From Spirochaetaceae bacterium (lineage in GTDB: Bacteria; Spirochaetota; Spirochaetia; Treponematales; Treponemataceae), in the NCBI GenBank assembly GCA_017936665.1, contig JAGBFB010000004.1:1-38338 (forward strand): a DNA stretch of 38,338 nt, given 5' to 3'. This document shows positions 1 through 7,336 of this stretch, one piece after another; positions within the stretch are counted from its first letter, which is position 1, and each line of letters opens with the position of its first letter. The notes under the pieces are model-generated. The model did not search any database, was not told the DNA's origin, and saw only the letters and a list, made by a program, of their open reading frames with translations. Both the position numbers and the translations under genes were made by a program.

Positions 1-2
1 AA

Positions 3-110
3 AAGGAATTGATTGAATACTTGTCTTGGTACAACGAAAAAAGAATTAAAGTTAAATTAAAAGGACTGACCCCTTTACAATTCAGGAATCAGTCCTTAAA
101 ATCAGCCTAG
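3..110 (+). CDS. IS3-family transposase OrfB, C-terminal fragment
   Basis: The reading frame enters at base 3 and ends at TAG 108-110, giving 35 residues. It contains the typical IS150-group ending (YLSWYNEKRIKVKLKG, then LTPLQFR), the extreme C-terminus of the DDE integrase-like catalytic domain. The catalytic D, D and E residues would lie upstream, outside the window. The 3' codons include a perfect 9-bp inverted repeat (61-69 and 89-97). The family assignment rests on this short tail and on the adjacent terminal repeat. The fragment is cut by the window edge, so whether the gene is intact cannot be judged. Confidence 0.8.
   Translation, partial: KELIEYLSWYNEKRIKVKLKGLTPLQFRNQSLKSA
61..97 (-). 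terminator. Stem-loop in the transposase tail, possible terminator for fliJ read-through
   Basis: Perfect 9-bp arms AAGGACTGA (61-69) and TCAGTCCTT (89-97) enclose a 19-nt loop. Read leftward, the stem is followed by a T-rich stretch (TTTTAATTT). It could stop transcripts leaving the flagellar operon. It could equally be an IS-internal structure, because it lies within coding sequence. Confidence 0.4.
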
Positions 111-168
111 TTAAAGTGTCCAATAATTGGGGTGCACTTCATAAAAAGTTTTTAAGGTACACTTTTTT

Positions 169-591
169 TTATGTGGTAAGATTATTTTTTATTTCATCTA
201 AAACTTTTTCTTCTTCTTTTAAGATTTCTTTTTTGTATTCTTGTAATTGTTTTTCTTTTAATTTTTCTAGAGCCTTGCGTTTTTTCATTGCTTCAATCAT
301 GATTTGTCGTTTTTCTTCAAGAATTAATTCTGCCTGAGCTAATTCTTCTAACAAAATTTCTTTTTGATAATCCAAGCCTTCGATATAGTTTTCTATGGTC
401 ATTAAATATGATAAATCAGTTGAATTTGACCTTGCATCATTATTTTTTACTCTTTCATTGGCAATAAATTTTAATTTATTATTTAATTCAGTTACAACAG
501 AAATTGCTTTTGCAAGTTCTATTTGAGCCTGATTTTCTTCAAACTCTCTAAGAGAAAGAACTTTTTCCAAAGAAAACTTAAATTTTTTCAT
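169..591 (-). CDS. fliJ: Flagellar export chaperone FliJ
   Basis: A 140-residue, highly charged, almost entirely helical coiled-coil protein that begins MKKFKFSLEKVLSLRE, the usual FliJ opening. FliJ is the stalk-like component that contacts the FliI ATPase ring and FlhA and helps deliver substrates to the flagellar type III export gate in the cytoplasm. It is the last gene of the flgB-fliJ run, 18 bp after fliI, with an AAAAGG-type ribosome site. FliJ has low sequence conservation, so the call depends partly on position directly after fliI. An IS element lies immediately downstream, so whatever normally follows fliJ is displaced or elsewhere. Confidence 0.88.
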   Translation of the reverse strand: MKKFKFSLEKVLSLREFEENQAQIELAKAISVVTELNNKLKFIANERVKNNDARSNSTDLSYLMTIENYIEGLDYQKEILLEELAQAELILEEKRQIMIEAMKKRKALEKLKEKQLQEYKKEILKEEEKVLDEIKNNLTT

Positions 592-609
592 AAATTACCT
601 TTTTATAAT

Positions 610-2058
610 CTAAAGAGTTTCTTCAGTTGAATCTGTAGAAAAAGAATTTTCTTGAATTAAATCTTGATTTTTTGGATATTCGCCTTCATCAATTTTTATG
701 CCAGTAATTTGTGAAAGTTTATCTAATGTTTCTTTTAAAGATGAATTTTCCATTTCTTCTTGAATTAAAAATTCTTCAATCTGTGGATGAAGTTCTACCG
801 CTAAATCTGTGTCTGGATTATTTCCAGATTCATAAGCACCAACTTCGATTAACTCTTCAGACTTTGCATAAATTGACATCAAAGTACGCATTTTTGCACA
901 AGCTTGTTTTGTGGTAGGTCCAGAAACTCTATTAGCAAGTCGGCTTACAGAATTTAAAATATCAATAGCTGGATAATGATATGCAGAAGCTAATTTTTTA
1001 CTTAACACAATATGTCCGTCTAAAGTTCCTCGTACTTTATCAGCAATTGGTTCATCCATATCATCACCGTCAACCAAAACAGTATAAAATGCGGTAATTG
1101 AACCTTTTTGAGAAGTTCCACTTCGCTCAAGAAGTTTAGGAATAAGTTCAAAAACACTTGGTGGATAACCACGTTGAGCTGGTGGTTCTCCTGCAGCAAG
1201 AGCAATTTCTCGTTGAGCATGAGCAAATCGAGTTACTGAATCAAACATCAACATAACATCTTTGCCTTGATCCCTAAAATATTCTGCTATGGCAGTTGCA
1301 GTATAAGAAGCTCTAAGACGTGCAATAGAACTTTGGTCAGAAGTTGCAGCAACAATAACAGAACGCTTTAATCCTTCTTCGCCTAAATCTCTATCAATAA
1401 AGTCTATAACTTCACGACCACGCTCTCCAACCAAAGCAATAACATTTATATCTGCATTGGTATTTCTAGCAATCATACTCAAAAGAGTTGATTTTCCAAC
1501 ACCAGAACCTGCAAAGATACCTAAACGCTGTCCTTTACCAACAGCAAGTAATGAATCAATTGCACGAATACCTGTCAAAACTCGTTCTTTTATTGGTCGG
1601 CGCTCTAAAGGAGTTGGAGGAGAAGCAATAGCAGGATACCAAGTTTCTGGGATAATTTCGCCTTTGTTATCGTAGGGTTTTCCAAGAGCATCAACTACTC
1701 TACCCAACAATTCTGAACCAACTCCTACTTTTAAAATAGAACCAGAGCCAACAACTTCGCAACCGATTTCAATACCCTTTGTATCTCCATAAGCCATAAG
1801 TTGCACAGTTGTTCCATTTAAGCCACAAACCTCTGCTAAAATATTTATATATTTTTCTGCATCGGAATTTTCTAAATCAGCTCTAAAAGTATCAGAAATA
1901 TCAGTTTTTGGAATTTTAATGGTACAAATTTCGCCAATTACACACTGAGGACCTTTACTTTCAATAAGATTGCCTTTTACTGCTGTCACCAAACCTGTGT
2001 AATGAATTGTATCAACATCTTTCACAGAATTGATATATTTATCAAAAAAAGAACTCAT
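610..2058 (-). CDS. fliI: Flagellum-specific ATPase FliI
   Basis: A 482-residue relative of the F1-ATPase beta subunit that energises flagellar type III export at the membrane base, as a hexamer with FliH and FliJ. Visible motifs are the Walker A loop GSGVGKST at about 184-191, the GERGREV segment near 211-217, Walker B VMLMFDSVTRF at about 268-278, and the YPPSVF signature near 299-304. The C-terminus carries an acidic extension rich in E, N and S, slightly beyond the usual 440 or so residues. The start codon overlaps the fliH stop (TAATG), which implies translational coupling with its negative regulator FliH. Assignment is firm. Confidence 0.97.
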   Translation of the reverse strand: MSSFFDKYINSVKDVDTIHYTGLVTAVKGNLIESKGPQCVIGEICTIKIPKTDISDTFRADLENSDAEKYINILAEVCGLNGTTVQLMAYGDTKGIEIGCEVVGSGSILKVGVGSELLGRVVDALGKPYDNKGEIIPETWYPAIASPPTPLERRPIKERVLTGIRAIDSLLAVGKGQRLGIFAGSGVGKSTLLSMIARNTNADINVIALVGERGREVIDFIDRDLGEEGLKRSVIVAATSDQSSIARLRASYTATAIAEYFRDQGKDVMLMFDSVTRFAHAQREIALAAGEPPAQRGYPPSVFELIPKLLERSGTSQKGSITAFYTVLVDGDDMDEPIADKVRGTLDGHIVLSKKLASAYHYPAIDILNSVSRLANRVSGPTTKQACAKMRTLMSIYAKSEELIEVGAYESGNNPDTDLAVELHPQIEEFLIQEEMENSSLKETLDKLSQITGIKIDEGEYPKNQDLIQENSFSTDSTEETL

Positions 2059-2993
2059 TAAAAATCCTGTTTAATTGCATTTGTTTTTGTAACAGCCTTT
2101 ATAGGTGAAACATCCAAAATTCTTTGTTCAAGTTCTGTAAGTTGACTAGAAATTCTTGCATCAATAGCACCAAAGTCAGTTTCTACAATACATCCACCTC
2201 TATCAACTGATGAATCTTCTACAACAGAAATATTTTTAATATTTTCTACAGATTGTATAAAGTTTCCTGTATGCTCTGTTGTTAATTCTAAATCAGATAG
2301 ATTTACACGGATTGTAACATCTCCTCGACCTTTTACTTTTCGTAAGGCTTGAACAATATTACTTAATACAACAGTTCTTTGATTTTCAGAAATTACTTTT
2401 ACAACTTTTCTTGTCATCAACAAAACTAAATCAACAATTTGTTGTTCAGTTTCATCAAGAATTGCCTGACGTCTATCCATAGTTTTATCAATAATAACAT
2501 GAAGCCTATCTATCAATCGTTGTGCTTCTTTATTACCATCCTGAAAACCTGCTTCACTTCCCTTTTCGTAGCCCTCATTGTAGGCTTGGGACATCTGTTC
2601 TTCACGTTTTTGTTCTGCTTCTTGAATCATATCCAAGGCTTTTTTTTCAGCTTCTTTAACAATTTGTTCAGCTTCAGTTTGAGCCTTCTGTTTTATAATT
2701 GCAGCCTCGTCAGTTTTTCGTTTTACTTCTGCAAAGGCTGCATTTTCAGCACCTTTAATAATTTTTTCAGCTTCTGCTTCAGTACTTGCAAGGAGTTGTT
2801 GTTTTTCAATTTCCCATTGACGCTTAAATTCTTCTGCTTCTCTACGTAAATCTTCAGCAGTAGGTCCTGTATATTCAGGAACTTCTTCAACTTCCTCTTC
2901 TTCCACCTCAGGTGCAAAACTTTTTGAAAGTTGAAGTACAACCTTTTCTTCTGAATTTTTTATTTCTGTAGGTCTAAAAACACTCTTTGCCAT
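2058..2993 (-). CDS. fliH: Flagellar assembly protein FliH
   Basis: A 311-residue cytoplasmic protein that binds and restrains the FliI ATPase and links it to the C-ring. The N-terminus is acidic (EVEEEEVEEVPEY). Residues about 60-145 form a long Glu/Ala/Lys coiled coil (repeated EAEK, EAEKKA), followed by a GYEKGSEAGFQDG stretch. The C-terminal half is the FliH/V-ATPase E-subunit-like domain with VLLMTRKVVKVI. An AAGGAT ribosome site precedes the ATG, 16 bp after fliG, and the stop overlaps the fliI start. It is longer than enterobacterial FliH (about 235), as is common for extended spirochete FliH proteins. Confidence 0.95.
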   Translation of the reverse strand: MAKSVFRPTEIKNSEEKVVLQLSKSFAPEVEEEEVEEVPEYTGPTAEDLRREAEEFKRQWEIEKQQLLASTEAEAEKIIKGAENAAFAEVKRKTDEAAIIKQKAQTEAEQIVKEAEKKALDMIQEAEQKREEQMSQAYNEGYEKGSEAGFQDGNKEAQRLIDRLHVIIDKTMDRRQAILDETEQQIVDLVLLMTRKVVKVISENQRTVVLSNIVQALRKVKGRGDVTIRVNLSDLELTTEHTGNFIQSVENIKNISVVEDSSVDRGGCIVETDFGAIDARISSQLTELEQRILDVSPIKAVTKTNAIKQDF

Positions 2994-3009
2994 AGTATAT
3001 CCTTAAAAT

Positions 3010-4086
3010 TTATACAACAAGTTCGTCTTCACCACTTCGGGCAATAACAATTTCACCACTATCTTCAAGCCGTCTGATAGAAGCAACGATTTTTTGCTGT
3101 GCGTCTTCTACGTCTTTTAATCGTACTGGTCCCATAAATTCCATATCTTCTTTTAACATAGCAGCAGCACGCTTTGACATATTTTTGAAAACCTTATCTT
3201 GTACTTCCACGTCAACAGATTTAAGTGCCTTAGAAAGTTCTTGTGAATCAACTTCACGCAATACACGTTGAATAGCGCGATCGTCCAAAAGAACAATATC
3301 TTCGAAAACGAACATACGTTTTTTGATTTCTTCTGCAAGTTCTGCATCGTCTTCTTCCAAAGATTCGATAATTGATTTTTCAGAAGAACGGTCAACAAGG
3401 TTAAGAATTTCAACGATACTTTCAACACCACCGGCAGCAGTGTAGTCTTCGCTTGAAAGTGTAGAAAGTTTCTTTTCAAGAACGCGTTCAACTTCACGCA
3501 AAACATCAGGAGAAGTTCTATCCATGGTTGCAATACGACGAGCAACATCACTTTGAATTTCAACAGGAAGATTTTGCAAAATGATAGAAGCCTTCATTGG
3601 TTCAAGATAAGCCAAAATAAGAGCGATTGTTTGAGGATGCTCTTGCTGAATAAAGTTCAAAAGATGTGCAGGGTCTGTACGACGGATAAAATCGAAAGGT
3701 CTAACTTGCAATGAACTTGTAAGACGATTGATAATATCAATAGCTTTTTGACTTCCTAAAGATTTTTCCAAAAGTTCACGAGCATAATCAATACCACCAG
3801 AAGTAATAAAGTTCTGGGCGATCATCATTTCTTGGAATTCTTCCAAAATAGCATCTTTGAAATCTGAATCAACTGTATCTAAACGAGCAATTTCAAAAGT
3901 TAAAGTTTCAATTTCATCTTCCCTAAGATGTTTAAAAATTTCTGCTGAAAGTTCTGAGCCTAAAGAAACCAAAAAGATTGCGGCCTTTTGTCTTCCATTA
4001 AGATTTTTGAAGTCCTTAGGTTTCTTTACGCCTCCAGATGATGAAGCTAAAATATTACTAGATGATTTTCCTTTACTTTGAGACAT
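3010..4086 (-). CDS. fliG: Flagellar motor switch protein FliG
   Basis: This 358-residue protein is the C-ring subunit that sits on FliF and generates torque against MotA. The middle domain shows the EHPQ motif at 149-152. A flexible AAGG hinge lies near 217-220. The C-terminal domain keeps the charged torque helix pattern (LLDDRAIQRVLREVD, about 266-280) and GPVRLKDVE. A Ser/Lys-rich N-terminal extension of about 25 residues precedes the FliF-binding domain. Spirochetes usually carry two fliG genes. The one in the fliF-fliH operon is generally the one essential for assembly, and this copy has that context. The GGAGG ribosome site lies inside the end of fliF, and the gap between the genes is 1 bp. 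Confidence 0.97.
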   Translation of the reverse strand: MSQSKGKSSSNILASSSGGVKKPKDFKNLNGRQKAAIFLVSLGSELSAEIFKHLREDEIETLTFEIARLDTVDSDFKDAILEEFQEMMIAQNFITSGGIDYARELLEKSLGSQKAIDIINRLTSSLQVRPFDFIRRTDPAHLLNFIQQEHPQTIALILAYLEPMKASIILQNLPVEIQSDVARRIATMDRTSPDVLREVERVLEKKLSTLSSEDYTAAGGVESIVEILNLVDRSSEKSIIESLEEDDAELAEEIKKRMFVFEDIVLLDDRAIQRVLREVDSQELSKALKSVDVEVQDKVFKNMSKRAAAMLKEDMEFMGPVRLKDVEDAQQKIVASIRRLEDSGEIVIARSGEDELVV

Positions 4087-4087
4087 T

Positions 4088-5794
4088 TTATTCCTCCATC
4101 AACCATGTTCTAATTAACATTGCAACATCTTCTGGATGATCTTTTGCCATAGAAATTGCATTTTCTAAAAGTTCAGCACGATGTCTTTCTTCAACAGACA
4201 TTGTAACTTCCATTCCAGCTTGTTCTGCTTCCATGAAAGTACGTTCTCGCTCCAATGCTGCTTGTCTAAGATATTCTTCTTCTTTAAGTCGTCTTCGGCG
4301 TTCAAGTTCTCTACTGATAAATCTAAAGATAATAAATGTAACAAGAACAACTACTATACCAATTAAAGCATAGAAAATTGTCTGGCGAGTTTGTTGTGCC
4401 CTAATGAATTCAGCATCTTCTTCTTGGAACTGTGCAGTTCTATCAAACCGTATATTACGAACAGTAACGGAATCTCCACGTAACTCATTGTATCCAATAG
4501 CATCTTGAACAAGACTTGTTGCTTGTGCAATTGTTTCTGCTGTTATTGGAACATATTCTCTATCTATCGTACCATTTGAAAGTAAAATTAAATTTCCATC
4601 TTCATCGTATCTACGTTTCCATTCTCCATCAATGTTTACAGAAACAGTAACTCTGTCGATTGTAGGACTTTTTTGTTCAGAAATATGCTTTGTGTTAATA
4701 ACATTATTTTGTTTGTTTCCTCTCTCTTCTGATGTACCATATAGATTTGACATATCAGAATAAACTGGAGGATTTTGACCTTCAATTCCAGCAGGACCTT
4801 CTGGATTACCTCCTGTTCCAGTCCATTTTTTTTCTACAGTTTCTGAAGATAAAGTTATTGATTCAACGTATTTTGAGTCATCGTATGGAGTTTTAGGGTC
4901 ATCTTCTTTCAAAACAATAGGAGAGTACTCAGTTGCTTCCACAACTTTTTGAGACATATCCATATCAATTTTGATATTTAAATCTCGTACTCTATCCTCT
5001 GTAAAGATTAATTGTAAGGCAGTTAAAATTTTTGCTCGATATTGAGTTTCTAAGGTCTGAATGAGTTTTTGCTCTTTTGCAATAACATCAATTCTCTCAA
5101 TATCTTTCATACCTTCAAAGTCATTCAAAATCACACCAGATGCATCTGCAATAGTAACATTTTCTGCAAGTAACCCAGGAATTGCTTTTAATAATATTTT
5201 TTGAATACCTTGAATTTTCTTTTTGTTTTCAGTTATATCACTACCTGGTTTTGGATAAATAATTACACTGGCAGAAACAGGATCTTGATCTTCTTGAAAA
5301 AGAGTTTTTTCTGGCATTGACAATACAACATTTGCAACATCAACTTCATCAAGTGCTTCGATATGTTGTTTAATTTGATTTGTTATAGAACGTTGTAGAT
5401 TAACATTTCTTTCAAAATCTGTGGTTGTCCATCTTTCTGTATCAAAAAGATTCCATGGGTCAACATTACCAGGAACCAAATCCTCACGCACAAGAATTGC
5501 ACGCATTCTTCTTGCAGTTGCTTCATCTTTTACAGTTAACATACCTGTGGCATTAACATTAACATCAACATTTTCTTCAGCCAAACGATAAACAATTTTA
5601 TCTCGTTGAGCTTCGTCAGTGATAGCCACATTAAAAAGAGGAACTTCTGTTGTTTTTGAAGATAAGGTTACAACTAGAACCAAAGCCACAATTACAGCAG
5701 CAATGACTCCAATTAAAATAACTTTTTGAATTATTGTCCATTTTGACCATAATTCTTTTATTTGTGAAACTAGCTTTTTAAGCCATTCGTTCAT
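4088..5794 (-). CDS. fliF: Flagellar MS-ring protein FliF
   Basis: A 568-residue inner-membrane protein whose oligomer forms the MS-ring, the scaffold on which C-ring and rod assemble. It has a cytoplasmic N-tail, TM1 at about 22-45, a large periplasmic ring-building region (including NVVLSMPEKTLFQEDQDPVSASV), TM2 at about 473-492, and a charged C-tail ending in an acidic helix (HPEDVAMLIRTWLMEE) that docks to FliG. The ribosome site GGGAGG lies 5 nt before the ATG. Unusually, the start codon itself belongs to one arm of a perfect inverted repeat (5785-5794 with 5830-5839). The gene is also separated from fliE by a terminator and a new promoter, so it may be expressed independently of flgB-flgC-fliE. 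Confidence 0.97.
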   Translation of the reverse strand: MNEWLKKLVSQIKELWSKWTIIQKVILIGVIAAVIVALVLVVTLSSKTTEVPLFNVAITDEAQRDKIVYRLAEENVDVNVNATGMLTVKDEATARRMRAILVREDLVPGNVDPWNLFDTERWTTTDFERNVNLQRSITNQIKQHIEALDEVDVANVVLSMPEKTLFQEDQDPVSASVIIYPKPGSDITENKKKIQGIQKILLKAIPGLLAENVTIADASGVILNDFEGMKDIERIDVIAKEQKLIQTLETQYRAKILTALQLIFTEDRVRDLNIKIDMDMSQKVVEATEYSPIVLKEDDPKTPYDDSKYVESITLSSETVEKKWTGTGGNPEGPAGIEGQNPPVYSDMSNLYGTSEERGNKQNNVINTKHISEQKSPTIDRVTVSVNIDGEWKRRYDEDGNLILLSNGTIDREYVPITAETIAQATSLVQDAIGYNELRGDSVTVRNIRFDRTAQFQEEDAEFIRAQQTRQTIFYALIGIVVVLVTFIIFRFISRELERRRRLKEEEYLRQAALERERTFMEAEQAGMEVTMSVEERHRAELLENAISMAKDHPEDVAMLIRTWLMEE

Positions 5795-5839
5795 CCAAGC
5801 CTCCCATCAGGAAGAATTTTCTTCTCCCCATGAACGAAT
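5785..5839 (-). promoter_or_regulatory. Start-codon-occluding stem-loop of fliF mRNA
   Basis: Perfect 10-bp arms ATTCGTTCAT (mRNA side, 5839 to 5830) and ATGAACGAAT (5794 to 5785) enclose a 35-nt loop that contains the GGGAGG ribosome site. The second arm begins exactly at the fliF AUG. Folding would bury the start codon while leaving the Shine-Dalgarno sequence in the loop. The geometry suggests translational control; no regulator is identified. Confidence 0.55.
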
Positions 5840-5856
5840 AATATCCATCCTATGAT

Positions 5857-5885
5857 ATTGTATCACATATTTTTGTATCTGAAAA
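5857..5885 (-). promoter_or_regulatory. Candidate sigma70 promoter for fliF-fliJ
   Basis: Read on the minus strand, TTTTCA (5885-5880) is followed by a 17-nt spacer and TACAAT (5862-5857). The -10 is extended (TGA directly before TACAAT). It lies just downstream of the intergenic terminator and about 63 bp before the fliF start. The -35 matches 4 of 6. Confidence 0.45.
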
Positions 5886-5893
5886 GAGAAAAT

Positions 5894-5926
5894 AAAAAAA
5901 GTTTCGCACAAATAGCACGAAACTTT
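5894..5926 (-). terminator. Intrinsic terminator between fliE and fliF
   Basis: On the minus strand the arm AAAGTTTCG (5926-5918), an 11-nt loop, the arm CGAAACTTT (5906-5898) and a run of Ts (to 5894) follow the fliE stop. The 9-bp stem plus U-tract is a standard rho-independent layout. It sits inside what is usually a continuous flagellar operon, so it may be partial. Confidence 0.72.
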
Positions 5927-5953
5927 CCTTTTTATTGAATATTTTAGAAAAAA

Positions 5954-6289
5954 TTATCTAGTTGTTGTAATTTCATTCCACCCTTTAATAAGTCTATCAA
6001 TTACATTTTGTGCCATAGACAAAGATAGATTTGCTTCTGCCATAGCGATTGTAACATCATGAACATCAACAGAATCTGGATCTGTAATTAATTTTTGTAC
6101 AACATCATCACTTGCATTTTGTTTGCCATTTACATAATCCATTGCTTGTAAAAGCATATTATCAAAAGCTGATTTTTCGGTTTTACCTTCAGAATTTACA
6201 TTCTTTAAGGAAACATTATTTACATCAATCAAAGGTCCTGAACCAATATGATTTACATTTGTTCTAAACATTTCAAAATTACTAATCAT
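5954..6289 (-). CDS. fliE: Flagellar hook-basal body complex protein FliE
   Basis: A 111-residue adaptor that joins the MS-ring to the proximal rod in the periplasm and is itself exported by the flagellar type III system. The C-terminal half has the conserved helical signature VDVHDVTIAMAEANLSLSMA, followed by the VIDRLIKGWNEI ending typical of FliE. No classical signal peptide is present, as expected. The AGGGGG ribosome site lies 6 nt before the ATG. It follows flgC by 44 bp and is followed by an intrinsic terminator, which makes it the likely last gene of a short flgB-flgC-fliE transcript. Confidence 0.95.
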   Translation of the reverse strand: MISNFEMFRTNVNHIGSGPLIDVNNVSLKNVNSEGKTEKSAFDNMLLQAMDYVNGKQNASDDVVQKLITDPDSVDVHDVTIAMAEANLSLSMAQNVIDRLIKGWNEITTTR

Positions 6290-6333
6290 TATTATCCCCC
6301 TAAAAATCCCACCTAGACCTTTATTCTATCACA

Positions 6334-6789
6334 TTATCTACCAATTTCAAGTGCTTTTAAGAACATTTCTTTTGAGCCTTGAATTACAGTTGAATTTGCT
6401 TCGTAAGAACGAGAGGCAGAAATCAAATCTACCATTTCGTTTACTACGTTTACATTTGGATATTCAACATAACCTGCTCTAGGACCGGAAAGAATTGCAT
6501 CAGGGTGAGTTGGGTCATATACAAAACGACCTTCTGAAGTATCTTTTTTAATTTCAGAAACTCTTACGCCTCCACCAACTCCAGCATCTTTTCCCTCTGG
6601 AACAAAAGGATTTCTATATGATAAATCATCTTGAATTGCTTGAGCAATTACCATTTTTCTTTGAAATTTTCCACCATCTTGAGTTCTTGTTGTAGAAGCA
6701 TTAGCAATATTATCTGAAATTACATCTGTTCGTAATCTATCTAAACTCATTCCAGTTGCAGCAATATTTATACTTGTAAATAATCCCAT
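6334..6789 (-). CDS. flgC: Flagellar proximal rod protein FlgC
   Basis: This 151-residue rod protein belongs to the flagellar axial family. The N-terminal rod signature is SINIAATGMSLDRLRTDVIS, followed by DNIANAST. The C-terminal axial motif is NVNVVNEMVDLISASRSYEAN. FlgC stacks with FlgB and FlgF to form the proximal rod and is exported through the type III pathway. The ATG has an AAGGA ribosome site, and flgB ends 20 bp upstream. Length and motifs match the family, and nothing unusual is visible. Confidence 0.97.
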   Translation of the reverse strand: MGLFTSINIAATGMSLDRLRTDVISDNIANASTTRTQDGGKFQRKMVIAQAIQDDLSYRNPFVPEGKDAGVGGGVRVSEIKKDTSEGRFVYDPTHPDAILSGPRAGYVEYPNVNVVNEMVDLISASRSYEANSTVIQGSKEMFLKALEIGR

Positions 6790-6809
6790 AATCTATTCCT
6801 TATAAAAAA

Positions 6810-7223
6810 TTATTTTAAAACAGTCTTCATTTGTGAAAACTGAAATGATTGCATTTGTGTAAGAAGTTGATAATTCAACTGAATCTTTAAGATTTCCATT
6901 GCTTCTTGTTCTGCATCAACATTATTTCCATTGGCTTTTGTTGTAGTTGTATAATCTAAAACACGACGAGGTTCAACATCACGATAATCCCGTGGAGTTA
7001 CTGATTCAATATGACGAGAATCTGTTGTAATCATTCTAAAATCATCTTTAGAATTTTCTTCAGATTCCAAAGCTCTTTTTAATTCACTTTCAAAATTTAC
7101 TGAAGTTCTTTTAAAATTTGGAACTTCTGCATTTGCTAAGTTGTTTGCTGTAACATTGTATCGCAAGGAACTAACATCCATAGCACGATGCAATAAATCA
7201 ACTGACCTTGTAAAACTATTCAT
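6810..7223 (-). CDS. flgB: Flagellar proximal rod protein FlgB
   Basis: A 137-residue rod protein with the N-terminal axial signature LRYNVTANNLANAEVPNFKR and a C-terminal heptad-rich tail (ILKIQLNYQLLTQMQS). FlgB is the first proximal rod subunit to polymerise on FliE. The ATG at 7223 was chosen because GGGGGA lies directly upstream and the product then starts MNSFTRSVDLL like its homologues. An in-frame TTG at 7268 would add 15 unlike residues and start inside the terminator hairpin. It is the first gene of the basal-body run, with a sigma28-type promoter about 70 bp upstream. Confidence 0.95.
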   Translation of the reverse strand: MNSFTRSVDLLHRAMDVSSLRYNVTANNLANAEVPNFKRTSVNFESELKRALESEENSKDDFRMITTDSRHIESVTPRDYRDVEPRRVLDYTTTTKANGNNVDAEQEAMEILKIQLNYQLLTQMQSFQFSQMKTVLK

Positions 7224-7248
7224 ATTTCCCCCAAATCCACCCAAGTTA

Positions 7249-7289
7249 TAAAAAAAATGGATGCACAAAAAATAAACTCTTGTACATCC
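7249..7289 (-). terminator. Intrinsic terminator after hslU
   Basis: On the minus strand GGATGTACAA (7289-7280) pairs with TTGTGCATCC (7268-7259), ten pairs with one G-U, around an 11-nt loop. One A and then eight Ts (7257-7250) follow. It separates hslVU from flgB but lies within the predicted flgB leader. Confidence 0.75.
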
Positions 7290-7292
7290 ATA

Positions 7293-7320
7293 TTTTCGGA
7301 AAAATATAAAATTAGTTTAG
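7293..7320 (-). promoter_or_regulatory. Sigma28 (FliA-type) promoter for the flgB operon
   Basis: The minus strand reads CTAAA (7320-7316), 16 nt, CCGAAAA (7299-7293). The motility-sigma consensus is CTAAA-N16-CCGATAT, so the -35 is exact and the -10 keeps CCGA. The predicted transcript start is at about 7286, on the first arm of the hslU terminator hairpin. Confidence 0.6.
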
Positions 7321-7336
7321 AAAATTTTAAGAATTT

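Larger units (their letters stand above)
1..141 (+). mobile_element. Right end of an IS3-family (IS150-like) insertion sequence
   Basis: This holds the last 35 codons of an OrfB transposase and the right terminal inverted repeat at 118-141. The reverse complement of that repeat begins TGAAGTGCACCCC and matches 19 of 24 positions of the left-end repeat at 38177-38200. The element points rightward and stops 27 bp from the fliJ stop codon. The rest of it lies outside the window. Because the other window edge falls inside a related element, this may be a contig limited by IS repeats; that is inference. Confidence 0.85.

Noticed and set aside
2439-2849. 136-codon open frame opposite fliH
   Set aside because: It mirrors the Glu/Lys-rich coiled coil as a Phe/Ser-rich frame; no ribosome site or homology.
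3153-3563. 136-codon frame overlapping fliG in another phase
   Set aside because: It is a shadow of fliG, whose domains are fully conserved in the main frame.
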